64,000 nucleotides of DNA from Mesomycoplasma ovipneumoniae (GCF_030012565.1 NZ_CP124621.1:868001-932000), one strand, 5' to 3'. Positions 7,854 to 18,346 are shown, counted from the first letter of the stretch. Notes: generated by a model from the letters alone, not told the origin. A program made the numbers and translations.

Positions 7854-9650
7854 CTATTTTTCGTTAATGTTAGTTTTTAAAATTGCTAAAAATGCTTCTT
7901 GAGGAACATCAACAACCCCGAATGATTTCATTCGTTTTTTTCCGGCTTTTTGTTTTTCTAAAAGTTTTTTTCTTCTTGTAACATCACCACCATATAATTT
8001 GGCAGTAACATCTTTACGATAAGCCTTAATTGTCTCACGAGCAATAACTTTTGAGCCAATAACGGCCTGAACTGGCACCTCAAATGAATGTCTTGGAATT
8101 ATTTCTTTTAATTTTTGCGTTAAATCACGTGCTTTTGGATAAGAAAAATCTTTATGAACTATCATTGAAAGGGCATCAATTTTTTGACCATTAAGCAAAA
8201 TATCTAACTTAACTAATTTTGAAGGTTGCAATCCAATTAGCTCATATTCAAAAGAAGCATATCCTTTTGAAAGTGATTTTAGACGATCAAAAAAGTCAAA
8301 AATCACTTCAACTAAAGGTAATTTATAAATTAAACGGCGACGAAAATCATCAATATATTCAAGATCAACGTAAATTCCACGGCGATCTTGACAAAGTCCC
8401 ATAATTGCACCTAAAAATTCATCAGGAAGAAAAATTTTCGCTAAAATAAAAGGTTCCCTAATTTCACTAATAAAATTAGGTTCAGGAAACAAACTTGGAT
8501 TGGAAATTTTTTGAATTTCACCGTTAGTGCGAGTTATTTCAAATTCTACAGAAGGTGCGGTGGCAATAATTCCGACATTAAATTCTCTTTCAAGCCGTTC
8601 TTGCAATATTTCCATATGTAAAAGGCCTAAAAACCCGATGCGAAAACCAAAACCAAGCGCTTTTGATGACTCTGGCTCATAAATTATTGACGAATCTGAA
8701 AGCGAAATTTTTTCAAGCGAGTCTTTTAAAAGGTTATATTGCTGTGAATCAATCGGATAAAATCCTGTATACATCACCGGCACCATTTTTTTATAACCAG
8801 GAAGCGGTGAGTCGGCCGGATTTTCAACCAAAGTTATTGTATCGCCGACATTTACATCTTTTGCATTACGGATTGAGGCGGCAATTCAACCAACTTCGCC
8901 GGCAACTAGTTCATTTTTTTTGACCTGATTTGGATTAGAAATTCCTAGCTCAATTACGGAAAATTTTAAATTATTAGCCATAAATTTAAAAGTATTTCCG
9001 ACACTAATTTTTCCAGTTACAACACGAACAAAAATTACAACACCACGATAAATATCAAAATAAGAATCAAAAACCAAAGCTTTTAAAGGATCTTTTTCGC
9101 TTGAATATTTAGGAGGCGGGATATATTTTACAATTGCCTCAAGAACATTTTCAATCCCAATGCCGTTTTTTGCCGAAATGAGAATTGCATTTTGAGCTGA
9201 AATTCCAATTGTTGATTCAATTTCTTGCTTAACTTTTTCAACATTTGCCGAAGGCAAGTCAATTTTATTAATAATTGGAATTATTTCTAAATTATTTTCA
9301 AGTGCCAAATAAACGTTTGCTAAAGTTTGGGCTTGAATTCCTTGACTTGCATCAACTAAAAGCAGTGCCCCTTCGGTTGCAGCAAGAGATCGGGAAACCT
9401 CATAAGTAAAATCGACATGTCCTGGGGTGTCAATTAGGTGAAAAATATAAGAATTATAACGTATTTGAACAGCATTTAGTTTGATTGTGATCCCTCGTTC
9501 TTTTTCAAGGTCCATCGAATCAAGATGCTGATCTTTTAATTCGCGCTTTGAAACTGTGTTTGTAAACTCAAGAATTCGGTCGGCTAGAGTGGATTTTCCG
9601 TGATCAATATGAGCAATTATTGCAAAATTGCGAATTTTTGTATTTTCCAT
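7854..9650 (-). CDS. lepA: elongation factor 4 (LepA), 598 aa
   Basis: Ribosome-associated translational GTPase that back-translocates stalled ribosomes. It has the G1 loop [14 protein letters not shown] near residue 15, the switch [10 protein letters not shown], the G4 motif NKIDLP and the LepA-specific C-terminal domain ([27 protein letters not shown], in two pieces: [16 protein letters not shown] then [18 protein letters not shown]). In-frame TGA is read as Trp between 8832 and 8885, joining two frame segments. The length is normal for the family. Its ATG directly follows the stop codon of the small membrane-protein gene upstream, so the two are probably translationally coupled in the cmk-der-hup-lepA run. 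Confidence 0.96.
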
Positions 9651-9881
9651 TTAGTTTCGCGAAACGACTTCCTGGATATTATTTCCGCTTCCAGCAAAAT
9701 GAAAAACAATAAAAATAATTATTAAAGCTAGAACAGCAACCAAGCTAAAAAGAAGCAAAAATAGGGCTATTTTTTTACCGTACTTAATTTCTTTCAGTTT
9801 TTGTAAAACAACATTGCCATATATTACTTGATTTGCAGTTTTGTACTTAAAATTACCTTTTTTTTGTTTTTTTCTGAACAT
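9651..9881 (-). CDS. small single-span membrane protein (76 aa), SecE-like layout
   Basis: The product has a basic N-terminus (MFRKKQKKGNFKYK), an amphipathic stretch (VVLQKLKEIKYGKK) and one long hydrophobic segment (IALFLLLFSLVAVLALIIIF), with a short C-terminal tail. This order resembles SecE, the small subunit of the protein translocase. However, the usual conserved Trp-Pro motif before the membrane segment is absent, and SecE normally sits beside nusG. I therefore leave it unnamed. It lies between hup and lepA, with its TAA touching the lepA ATG. Function uncertain. Confidence 0.65.
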   Translation of the reverse strand: MFRKKQKKGNFKYKTANQVIYGNVVLQKLKEIKYGKKIALFLLLFSLVAVLALIIIFIVFHFAGSGNNIQEVVSRN

Positions 9882-9892
9882 TTACAACCTTT

Positions 9893-10165
9893 TTAGGCAA
9901 TATAATCTTTTAGAACTTTTGAAGGTTTAAATCTTATTGTTGTTTTAGCTTCGACTGTAATCTGACTTTTGGTGAGCGGATTAAAAGATGAAGAGGCAGG
10001 TTTAAAAACTCCTTGGAATGTTCCAAAAGAATTTATAACCAATTTGCCTTGTTTTTTTACAACATCAGCTGTTATTCCGAAAAATTGGTTTAAAACAAGC
10101 TCAACATTTTTCACAGGCAAATTTGTTTCGTTAGCAATTTGTTCGATTAGTTCTTTTTTGTTCAT
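9893..10165 (-). CDS. hup: HU-family DNA-binding protein (90 aa)
   Basis: Histone-like protein that bends DNA and compacts the nucleoid. The N-terminal helices (MNKKELIEQIANETNLPVKN, VELVLNQFF), the beta region (LVINSFGTFQ) and the C-terminal TTIRFKPSKVLKDYI match the HU fold at its full length of 90 residues. The DNA-binding arm reads ASSSFNPLTKSQITVEAKTT, where the usual GRNP-type tip is replaced by SFNP. The Pro that intercalates into DNA is kept. It lies 35 bp downstream of der and 11 bp upstream of the small membrane protein. Confidence 0.95.
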   Translation of the reverse strand: MNKKELIEQIANETNLPVKNVELVLNQFFGITADVVKKQGKLVINSFGTFQGVFKPASSSFNPLTKSQITVEAKTTIRFKPSKVLKDYIA

Positions 10166-10200
10166 TTTTTGTGCTCCATTCTTATTAAATCGCTTTAATT

Positions 10201-11514
10201 TTAACTTATTTTACCACTTTTTTTTATATTTTTATAAATAATTTTTATTGGACAGCCAAAAAAATCAAAATATTTTCGAATTTGGTTATCAATATAGCGC
10301 TGATATGAAAAATGAACCAAATTTTTGTCAGTTACAAAAAAAACAAAACTTGGAATTTTAGCACTAATTTGGCTAATAAAATTAAAAAATACCTTTTTTC
10401 CATTGACATTTGGGTGTGGTTGAATTAGTTGAATTTCCATTAAAAACTGATTTAAGTGGTTTGTTGGTATTTTTTTTGACAAATTTTTTTTAGTTTCTAA
10501 AATTTGTTCAGCAAGTTTGTGAATTTTTTCACCGGTTTTTGCTGAAATAAAAACTATTGGGGCTCAATCGAGAAATTTAAATTTTTCACGCACTTTTTTA
10601 ACAAATTGCTGTTGAGTTAAGGTATTTTTCTCGATCAAGTCTCATTTATTAATAACAATTATAATCGGTTTGTTTCTTTCTCAGGCATATCCAGCAATTC
10701 TAAGGTCGAAATGATGAATATCTTGGGTAGCATCGATTAAAATCAAACTAAGATCAGCATCATCCAGAGACCGAAATGCTCGTATAAGTGCGTAAAAATC
10801 GACAGATTCTACTAGTTTAGATTTTTTTTTGATGCCAGCAGTGTCAATTATTTCAAAAGTCTGGCCTTCTATTTTTCAGAGTCCCGAAATTGAATCACGC
10901 GTAGTTCCGGGAATGTCAGAAATTATTGAACGATTTTGACCTAAAATTCGATTTAAAAGGCTAGATTTTCCAGCATTAGGTCGACCGATAATTGCTAATT
11001 TAAAAAAAGATTGCTGGTTTTTGGCAGTTTTTTCAAAATTACTAACTAAAAAATCAAGAAGATCGCCAACACCTTGACCATGCAAGGCTGAAATTCCAAA
11101 AATTTTTTCAAATCCAAGTTCATAAATACTTGGATCAAAATTTTTGGAATTATCAAGTTTATTTGCCACTAAAATTATCTTTTTTTGCGATTTTCGCAAT
11201 AAATTCAGGACAAAATGATCCTCAGAGTCAATTCCGGCTGTTCCATCAAGCACTCAAATTAAAATTTGGGCCTCTTCGATGGCAATTTGGAGCTGAATTC
11301 TGATTAGTTCCTGAAAATTTTTGGTTTCAATTTGAATTCCGCCTGTGTCAATTAAGGTAAAATCCTTGCTATTTCAGCGCGCATTTTCGTAAATTCGGTC
11401 TCTTGTAACACCAGGGGTTGGGTCGGTAATTGAAATTTTTTTGCCAACTATTCGATTAAAAAGTGTTGATTTTCCGACATTTGCTTTGCCAACAAGGGCG
11501 ACTAAGTTTTTCAT
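10201..11514 (-). CDS. der: ribosome-biogenesis GTPase Der (437 aa)
   Basis: Double GTPase (EngA) that assembles the 50S subunit. The first G domain starts at [20 protein letters not shown] and continues with DTGGI and NKLD. The second begins at [14 protein letters not shown] and has IIDTAGI and INKWDLI. A KH-like C-terminal domain ([16 protein letters not shown] to the end) follows. TGA Trp codons break the frame under the standard code. The start is at ATG 11514, 19 bp after the cmk stop. Length is normal for the family. Confidence 0.96.
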
Positions 11515-11533
11515 AATTAAAGTAAAAAAGAAA

Positions 11534-12217
11534 TTAATTTTCCAGTTGCGAAATTTTTCTCAGGACTAATTTGGAAATTTGCTCGACAATTTCATCTTGA
11601 TTAAAATTGGTTGTGTCAATAAAAATTGAATCAATCGTTTTTTTTAGTGGATTTATTTTCCTTGACATATCAAGATAATCGCGGCGCTCGATTGATTTTA
11701 GAACTTCGGGAAAATTTGTTTCCAAATTTAAACAAGCATTTTGCTTTAAGCGCCTTTTTGCGCGCGTTTGGGCATCACCCCATAGAAAAATTTTTAAATC
11801 CGCATCTGGCATAATATTATAAGTTGTATCGCGACCTTCAACGACAATTCCTTTGTTATTTCTTTGAAAATCGTGTAAAAGCTGGGTAATATCAGCGCGA
11901 ATTTTGCCATACTGAGCGATTATTGCCGCATTTTTTGAAATTAAATCATCACGTAGCAGTTCAGTTACATTTTGATTTTCAAGCCAAACATCACCTTTTG
12001 CATCAAGTAACAAAACATTAGGATCTCATTTTTTTGTTACTTGAATCTCTTTTTCAGCATTAATTTTGTGATTTTGGCAAAATAAGGCAACTGCACGATA
12101 AAGTGCGCCTGTATTTATAAATAAATAGTTAAATTTTAGTGCTATTTGTTTGGCAATACTAGATTTTCCAACCCCTGAAGGTCCGTCAATTGCAATATTT
12201 ATTTTTTTAAAAGACAT
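11534..12217 (-). CDS. cmk: cytidylate kinase (227 aa)
   Basis: Phosphorylates CMP and dCMP to the diphosphates, using ATP. The P-loop is [18 protein letters not shown] at residues about 8-25. The NMP-binding region includes [12 protein letters not shown], and [21 protein letters not shown] carries the conserved GRD motif. One TGA Trp codon lies between 12014 and 12025. The order cmk-der is common in Firmicutes and mycoplasmas. A 10-bp hairpin (12235-12262) lies in the gap to dnaJ. Confidence 0.95.
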
Positions 12218-12234
12218 ATAAAATTGATTCCCTA

Positions 12235-12262
12235 AACAATTTATTTGAAATTATAAATTGTT
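12235..12262 (-). other. intercistronic hairpin between dnaJ and cmk
   Basis: AACAATTTAT and ATAAATTGTT form a 10-bp AT-only stem with an 8-base loop, just after the dnaJ stop and upstream of the cmk start. It could slow transcription or protect mRNA ends. It is too weak to call a terminator. Confidence 0.4.
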
Positions 12263-12269
12263 TTTTAAA

Positions 12270-13397
12270 TTATTGAAACTCTTTTAGCCATTTTGCTTTG
12301 ACTTTGTCTTTTATTTGGCTAAAAACTTGGTTGAGTTCGTTTTTTTGTCTGCTGTTAAATTCAGGAACATAAAAAACTAATTTTACCCGTAAATCACCGA
12401 TTATTCTTTGATTTTGCGGATCAGGCGCGCCCGCGCGGGCAATAATTACCGTTTGACCTGACTTATAATGACTATAAAGTTGCAGACTTTTCATTCCAGT
12501 TGGACTAGGAACTTCAACTTTATTTTCATTAATAATATCAACTATCGAAACTGGCATCTCTACATGAATATCATTTCCTGATCTTGAAAAGTATTTGTGC
12601 GGGCGAACATTAATTTCAATATTTAGATCGCCAGAAGGTCCACCTTTGTGACCAGGACCACCAAATCCTGCAACCCGAATGAACATTCCGTCTCTAATTC
12701 CGGCTGGAATTGAAATTTCAATTTCTTCTTTGGTTTCAATTATTGTTTTTCCACGGCACTTTTTGCAACTTTTTGTAACAGTTTTTCCACTTCCTGAACA
12801 CACCGAGCAAGTTGTTTGATTTTGCATACGACCAAATCCAGGAATGTTAATAATTTCATTTTGAACTCCTTGGCCATGACAGTTGGAGCAAGTTTTTATG
12901 TCTGAGTCAGAATTTGCACCTGTACCTTTACACTGATCGCACTGGGAATATTTAGTAAGTTTTTGGCTGACTTTTGTTCCTAAAATTGACTCAATAAAGC
13001 TAATATAAATTCGAGCAGTTAAATTTTCACCTTTTAAAGGTCCGCTATATTTTTGGCTTCGTCGCGATCCGCCAAAGCCAAAGCCAGAAGTAAAACTTGA
13101 AAAAATATCAGCAAAATCAAAACCGCCAAATCCAGAAAAACCACCGCCACCTTGTTGATCAAATGCTGAATGGCCATAACGGTCGTACTGACTTCTTTTT
13201 GAATCATCAGAAAGAATTTCGTATGCTTCTTGAATTTCTTTGAATTTTTCTTCGGCCTGTTTTTGTTCTTCAGCAGATTTTTTTGTGTTTTTATCAGGGT
13301 GGTAAATATTAACTAAGTTTCGATAGGCTTTTTTAATATCGGATAATGTTGCGTTTTTGTCAATTCCTAAAGTTTTATAGTAATCTTGTTTTGCCAT
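12270..13397 (-). CDS. dnaJ: chaperone protein DnaJ (375 aa)
   Basis: Hsp40 co-chaperone that stimulates the ATPase of DnaK. The N-terminal J domain (residues 1-70) has the HPD motif in NIYHPDKNTKK. A Gly/Phe-rich linker follows (QQGGGGFSGFGGFDFADIFS). Four zinc-binding CxxCxGxG-type repeats come next: CDQCKGTG, CSNCHGQG, CSVCSGSG, CKKCRGKT (the last one changed at the end). The substrate-binding beta domains complete the protein. No internal TGA is needed. It lies downstream of dnaK on the same strand with two hairpins between them, so it may be transcribed partly independently. Confidence 0.97.
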   Translation of the reverse strand: MAKQDYYKTLGIDKNATLSDIKKAYRNLVNIYHPDKNTKKSAEEQKQAEEKFKEIQEAYEILSDDSKRSQYDRYGHSAFDQQGGGGFSGFGGFDFADIFSSFTSGFGFGGSRRSQKYSGPLKGENLTARIYISFIESILGTKVSQKLTKYSQCDQCKGTGANSDSDIKTCSNCHGQGVQNEIINIPGFGRMQNQTTCSVCSGSGKTVTKSCKKCRGKTIIETKEEIEISIPAGIRDGMFIRVAGFGGPGHKGGPSGDLNIEINVRPHKYFSRSGNDIHVEMPVSIVDIINENKVEVPSPTGMKSLQLYSHYKSGQTVIIARAGAPDPQNQRIIGDLRVKLVFYVPEFNSRQKNELNQVFSQIKDKVKAKWLKEFQ

Positions 13398-13465
13398 AAA
13401 ATTGACATTTCCTTTTTTAAATTTAAAAACTTTTTTATTATTTTGGGAAAAATAATAAAAATTTA

Positions 13466-13538
13466 AGACTTTTTAAAGTAAAAGTCTTAAATATTAATAT
13501 AAAAAAGACACACCGCCAAAAAGCAAGTGTGTTTTTTA
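13466..13538 (-). terminator. hairpins between dnaK and dnaJ
   Basis: Two inverted repeats lie in this gap. One is AAGACTTTT with AAAAGTCTT (about 13466-13487). The other is an imperfect ACACAC/GTGTGT stem at about 13508-13531 flanked by A and T runs on both sides. The second is the first structure after the dnaK stop on the minus strand and is a plausible terminator or attenuator. Confidence 0.55.
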
Positions 13539-13551
13539 TAAATTTTAGGTT

Positions 13552-15366
<1,815 letters not shown>

Positions 15367-15411
15367 TTAAAAAAATAAAAAATATTTGTCTTTTTTTGTC
15401 TGACAACAAAT

Positions 15412-15417
15412 AGTATA
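15412..15417 (-). promoter_or_regulatory. candidate -10 box of dnaK
   Basis: TATACT on the minus strand lies about 65 bases before the dnaK ATG and 10 bases downstream of the CIRCE operator. HrcA bound at CIRCE would cover the -35 region. Confidence 0.55.
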
Positions 15418-15426
15418 ACATATTTT

Positions 15427-15453
15427 TTGGCACTCACAAGCAAAAAGTGCTAA
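15427..15453 (-). promoter_or_regulatory. CIRCE operator (HrcA site)
   Basis: On the plus strand it reads TTGGCACTC, nine bases, AAGTGCTAA. This is the 9-9-9 inverted repeat of the CIRCE consensus (TTAGCACTC-N9-GAGTGCTAA), with one change in each arm. It is directly upstream of the dnaK promoter. In established systems HrcA represses chaperone genes through this site. It is the only copy I found in the window, so dnaJ has none of its own. Confidence 0.92.
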
Positions 15454-15518
15454 TTTTTTTTTAAAGAAATAAAAAAGGCAATAAATTCAAGGGTTTTTTT
15501 GAACCTAAATTAAAAATT

Positions 15519-15830
15519 TTAAAGTTCTTTTAGTTGACTTTCGATGTTTTTTTCAACTTTTTTCATCGCTTTTATTTTATAAATTCCGATAAAAAAAGAA
15601 ACTAAAAAAACTATTGCAATTACAGCTGACAATAATGCTATTGCAAGTCAAGTTGCCTCAACAAATTCGGTTCGAAATCCTTCTTCGCCATTGACTTGAA
15701 GTATATAATAAGTCAACAAGCCGATAAAAACAAGTAAAAAAGTGAAAAAAAGTGCTAAAAAAATTTTGCTAACTTTTTTAATTTGTTTTATTTTAGGTTC
15801 TGCCGTTCTTTTATAGGATTCAAAATCCAT
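15519..15830 (-). CDS. small two-span membrane protein (103 aa)
   Basis: Starts at ATG 15830 behind a good GAGGAAG ribosome-binding site and stops at TAA 15519, with a TGA Trp codon at 15648. A charged N-terminus (MDFESYKRTAEPKIKQIKK) precedes two membrane segments (FLALFFTFLLVFIGLLTYYI and WLAIALLSAVIAIVFLVSFF) with a short loop, and a Lys/Glu-rich C-terminus. It lies divergently from uvrC and upstream of the CIRCE region. No family recognised. Confidence 0.7.
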
Positions 15831-15914
15831 ATTCTTCCTCCAAGTAATCCAATAGTTTAAATAATAATTATATCAAATTTTTACTAAATCATAACAGTAT
15901 TTCAAAAAATTAAT

Positions 15915-15920
15915 TATAAT
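15915..15920 (+). promoter_or_regulatory. candidate -10 box of uvrC
   Basis: TATAAT lies 20 bases before the uvrC ATG. AAAGGA (about 15930-15935) is the ribosome-binding site. Confidence 0.5.
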
Positions 15921-15940
15921 TTTATTATTAAAGGACACTT

Positions 15941-17521
15941 ATGGAAAATTTTGACCAACTAATTAAGAGTACAAATCTGCCGAAAAAAACAGGTGTTTAT
16001 CGTTTTTATGATGAAAATAGTTCACTTTTATATGTTGGCAAAGCAAAAAATTTGCACTCAAGAGTCAATCAATATGCAAAAGGGTCAACAAATTCTTATA
16101 AAACTTTTTTGCTAATACAAAAAATTAGGAAAATTGAATATGACATTGTTGCCAACGAAAAAGAAGCACTAATCCTTGAAAAAGAATATATTAGCAAATA
16201 TCAGCCAATTTATAATATTAAATTAAAAGATGACTCTGGATATCCTTATATAAAATTGGAATTAATTAAACAATTAAAAATTTCACTTGTTTACAAAGTT
16301 CCTAGAAGAAAAAATGATCCAAATGTCTTTTTTTACGGACCTTTTCCAAGTAAAAAATACGCTTTTGCCTTAAAAAAATTTCTTGAAAGCGAAACCTTAT
16401 ATGAAAAAGGTGAAAAAGCCTCTAGTCAAAATGTGGAATTTTTTCGACAAAAGTTCCTTTTTTGCAAAAATTTGCTGCAAAAAAGGAACGAAATCGCACT
16501 TCTTGAGGAAAAATTAGAAGCTGCTAAACAAAATTTTCATTTTGAATTGGCCCAAGAATATTTTGATGCTATTAGTGGTCTTAAAAATGCAAGAAGTCAA
16601 GAGCAAAACATTGACCTAAATAACGCAGAAAATCTTGATTTTCTTTGGTTTTCTAGTCTTGATTCTGACTCTTTAGTTGTCAGTTTTGCCTTTTACCGAA
16701 ACGGTATTTTTTTGTCAAACAAGCATTTTCATCTTGAAATTGTTCTAAATACTTATGAGACTTTAGTTAATTTTTTAAATTCGTACTATAAAAATCATAT
16801 TTCTCCTGACAAATTGATAGTTGATTTTAGCTTTGATAAATATTTTGATTTTTTTGACAGCAAAATTAAGCTAAAAATTGCAAAAAGTAAACAATATAGG
16901 CAAATCTTGGACAATTTAAAGGAAAATCACTTTGATTTTATCGCTAGTCAAGTTAAAAATCAAAATAAAGTCCAAAATTTTGAAATTTTGGAATTAATTA
17001 AGCAAAACCTAAAAATAAAAAGTGCCAACAAAATAATGGCAATAGACAATTCTTTTTTAACATTTGTGCAAAATGTTGAAAAAACCCCACAAAAAACAGG
17101 AAAACAATTCCCAACAACAGGAATTATTTTCTACATCGATGGATCATATGAGCCTAGTTATAGTCGTTTTTTTAATTTTTCTGGGTCTAAAAAGGGCGAC
17201 ACGAACTATATGAGGCAAGGGTTTGAAAAATACTTTAAAATTAAAAACTCCCTTAAACCCGATGTAATTTTGGTTGACGGCGCAAGTAATCAAGTCAATG
17301 TGATTGCAAGTGTTTTAGAAAACATCGGAATTCAGGCACCTATTTTTGGACTTGTTAAAAATAAAAAGCACAAAACTAGCCATGTAATTGACCAAAAAGG
17401 CAATATTGTAAAAATTGATCAAAAAGTATTTAATTTTTTTCAAAATGTACAAGAAAAAGTTGATATGTTTGTAAAATCAAAAATGAAAAAAAATACACTA
17501 AAAAGTCTCTTGCATGAATAA
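15941..17521 (+). CDS. uvrC: excinuclease ABC subunit C, C-terminally shortened (526 aa)
   Basis: Makes the dual incisions of nucleotide excision repair with UvrA and UvrB. The N-terminal GIY-YIG nuclease is intact: TGVYRFYDENSSLLYVGKAK (residues about 17-36), then NEKEALILEKEYISKYQPIYN. A UvrB-binding region follows. The C-terminal RNase H-like domain keeps Asp residues in AIDNS, GDTNYM and VDGASNQVN. The conserved DEAHRFA block near the end is replaced by QEKVDMFVK, so the catalytic His is absent. The protein stops there, lacking the tandem helix-hairpin-helix domain usual in UvrC of about 590 residues. Confidence 0.92.
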   Translation: MENFDQLIKSTNLPKKTGVYRFYDENSSLLYVGKAKNLHSRVNQYAKGSTNSYKTFLLIQKIRKIEYDIVANEKEALILEKEYISKYQPIYNIKLKDDSGYPYIKLELIKQLKISLVYKVPRRKNDPNVFFYGPFPSKKYAFALKKFLESETLYEKGEKASSQNVEFFRQKFLFCKNLLQKRNEIALLEEKLEAAKQNFHFELAQEYFDAISGLKNARSQEQNIDLNNAENLDFLWFSSLDSDSLVVSFAFYRNGIFLSNKHFHLEIVLNTYETLVNFLNSYYKNHISPDKLIVDFSFDKYFDFFDSKIKLKIAKSKQYRQILDNLKENHFDFIASQVKNQNKVQNFEILELIKQNLKIKSANKIMAIDNSFLTFVQNVEKTPQKTGKQFPTTGIIFYIDGSYEPSYSRFFNFSGSKKGDTNYMRQGFEKYFKIKNSLKPDVILVDGASNQVNVIASVLENIGIQAPIFGLVKNKKHKTSHVIDQKGNIVKIDQKVFNFFQNVQEKVDMFVKSKMKKNTLKSLLHE

Positions 17522-17524
17522 AAT

Positions 17525-17561
17525 AATTTAAAATTTTTTGGAATTAAAAAAATTTTAAATT
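17525..17561 (+). terminator. AT-only hairpin after uvrC
   Basis: A 15-base arm at 17525-17539 pairs perfectly with 17547-17561, four bases after the uvrC stop. It contains no G or C in the stem, so termination efficiency is uncertain. The S elements further on have stronger stems. Confidence 0.5.
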
Positions 17562-17588
17562 TATGACTTTTTGCTTTTAAGTTTGTCC
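17561..17588 (+). repeat. copy of the 3' end of the GDSL-like gene
   Basis: Matches 18711-18738 (the stop codon and last codons of the minus-strand GDSL-like gene) at 25 of 28 positions, with the first 18 identical (TTATGACTTTTTGCTTTT). The two copies bracket the repeat island in the same orientation. Confidence 0.6.
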
Positions 17589-17589
17589 T

Positions 17590-17688
17590 GAGTTCCCAGT
17601 TTGATGCCAAAAATTCACTTTTTAGTGAATACAACTATGCAAAAATACCGGTAAATCGGTGTTTTTTGACGCTAAAACCTTAATTTTT
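17590..17688 (+). repeat. S element (copy a)
   Basis: Consists in order of GAGTTCCCAGTTTGATG, the ATTCACT/AGTGAAT hairpin, the ACCG-GTAAAT-CGGT hairpin followed by a T run, and GCTAAAACCTTAATTTTT. The second stem differs in sequence from other copies yet still pairs. It lies downstream of uvrC in terminator orientation. Confidence 0.75.
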
Positions 17689-17712
17689 ATTCTTTCAAAA
17701 TTAAGCTTTTGC

Positions 17713-17781
17713 AAAAAAAAAAAAAAAATGCTTGGTCAAAAATAAAGTTATGTTATAATTAAACTCACTTAAGAATGAATT
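17713..17781 (+). repeat. L element 5' fragment with A16 tract and promoter
   Basis: Bases 17728-17781 are identical over 54 bases to 18416-18469, then the match stops abruptly. It starts with 16 consecutive A residues (17713-17728), followed by TTGGTC (17732-17737), a 16-base spacer and TATAAT (17754-17759). A truncated S element begins at 17785. This appears to be an L element truncated just past its promoter. Confidence 0.8.
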
Positions 17782-17784
17782 TCT

Positions 17785-17840
17785 GAGTTTCCCAGTTTGA
17801 CGAGATAATTTTAAAAAAGGGTCGGGTTTTAGGGGATTTT
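17785..17840 (+). repeat. S element fragment (copy b)
   Basis: Begins with GAGTTTCCCAGTTTGACGAG and continues GATAATTTTAAAAAAG, like the fragment at 55824-55860, then diverges. It lacks the two S hairpins. Confidence 0.6.
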
Positions 17841-17914
17841 TTAATTTTTCTGGCAAAAGTTAATTACAATTTTTTACTGATTTACTAAAATATCAAAGTA
17901 AAAATCACACTCCT

Positions 17915-18013
17915 GAGTTTCCCAGTTTGATGGAAAATTCACTTTTTAGTGAATATAAAATATACAAAAATACCCGTAAATCCGGGTTTTTTGGTGCTAA
18001 AATCCTTATTTTT
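17915..18013 (+). repeat. S element (copy c)
   Basis: Full-length S element: GAGTTTCCCAGTTTGATGG, the ATTCACT/AGTGAAT hairpin, ACCCG-TAAATC-CGGGT with T6, and GCTAAAATCCTTATTTTT. The second stem is identical in sequence to the copy at 56281-56376. Confidence 0.8.
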
Positions 18014-18016
18014 CCC

Positions 18017-18114
18017 GAGTTTCCCAGTTTTAAGGCAAAAATTCACTTTTTAGTGAATCTAAACATGAAAAAACACCCATAAATCAGTGTTTTTTGAACG
18101 TAAAACCTTAATTT
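18017..18114 (+). repeat. S element (copy d)
   Basis: Directly follows copy c in tandem. The first hairpin is intact, and the second stem is reduced to CAC/GTG with mismatches, still followed by T6. Confidence 0.75.
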
Positions 18115-18147
18115 ATATTAATGTCATTTAATTGCATTTTAAGTAAT

Positions 18148-18166
18148 TTTATGGTATAATTATAAA
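18148..18166 (+). promoter_or_regulatory. candidate promoter of the 44-residue ORF
   Basis: TAATTTTATGGTATAATT is identical to the 18 bases around the -10 box of the rpsB promoter (minus strand, about 37994-38011). TATAAT lies only about 10 bases before the ATG at 18169, so a transcript would have almost no leader. Confidence 0.45.
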
Positions 18167-18168
18167 TT

Positions 18169-18303
18169 ATGAAAAAACAAAATAAAGATGGTTTTATTGA
18201 AGTAAACAAATTGTTTGGCAAAAAACCTAAATATTTTAAGGAAATTTCAAACATGAAATTTGAAACAAGTTATTTGGAAACAATCAATACTTTGATATCT
18301 TAA
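18169..18303 (+). CDS. hypothetical small protein (44 aa), possibly leaderless
   Basis: ATG 18169 to TAA 18301 encodes a basic peptide (MKKQNKDGFIEVNKLFGKKP followed by KYFKEISNMKFETSYLETIN and TLIS). There is no ribosome-binding site, and a -10-like TATAAT is just upstream, which would fit leaderless translation. It sits inside the repeat island between S elements of opposite orientation. It may be a genuine short gene or the 5' remnant of a longer gene cut by element insertion. No family recognised. Confidence 0.4.
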   Translation: MKKQNKDGFIEVNKLFGKKPKYFKEISNMKFETSYLETINTLIS

Positions 18304-18346
18304 TAAATTACTAATAAAATTGTAATTAACTTTTACCAAAAAACTT

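Noticed and set aside
7854-9650. lepA and most other genes look broken into two or more pieces (pseudogenes or frameshifts)
   Set aside because: Every break is an in-frame TGA in a position where Trp is conserved or tolerated, and the frame continues across it. This is genetic code 4, not decay.
9651-9881. Naming the small membrane protein SecE
   Set aside because: The topology fits, but the Trp-Pro motif and nusG neighbour are missing, so I left it unnamed.
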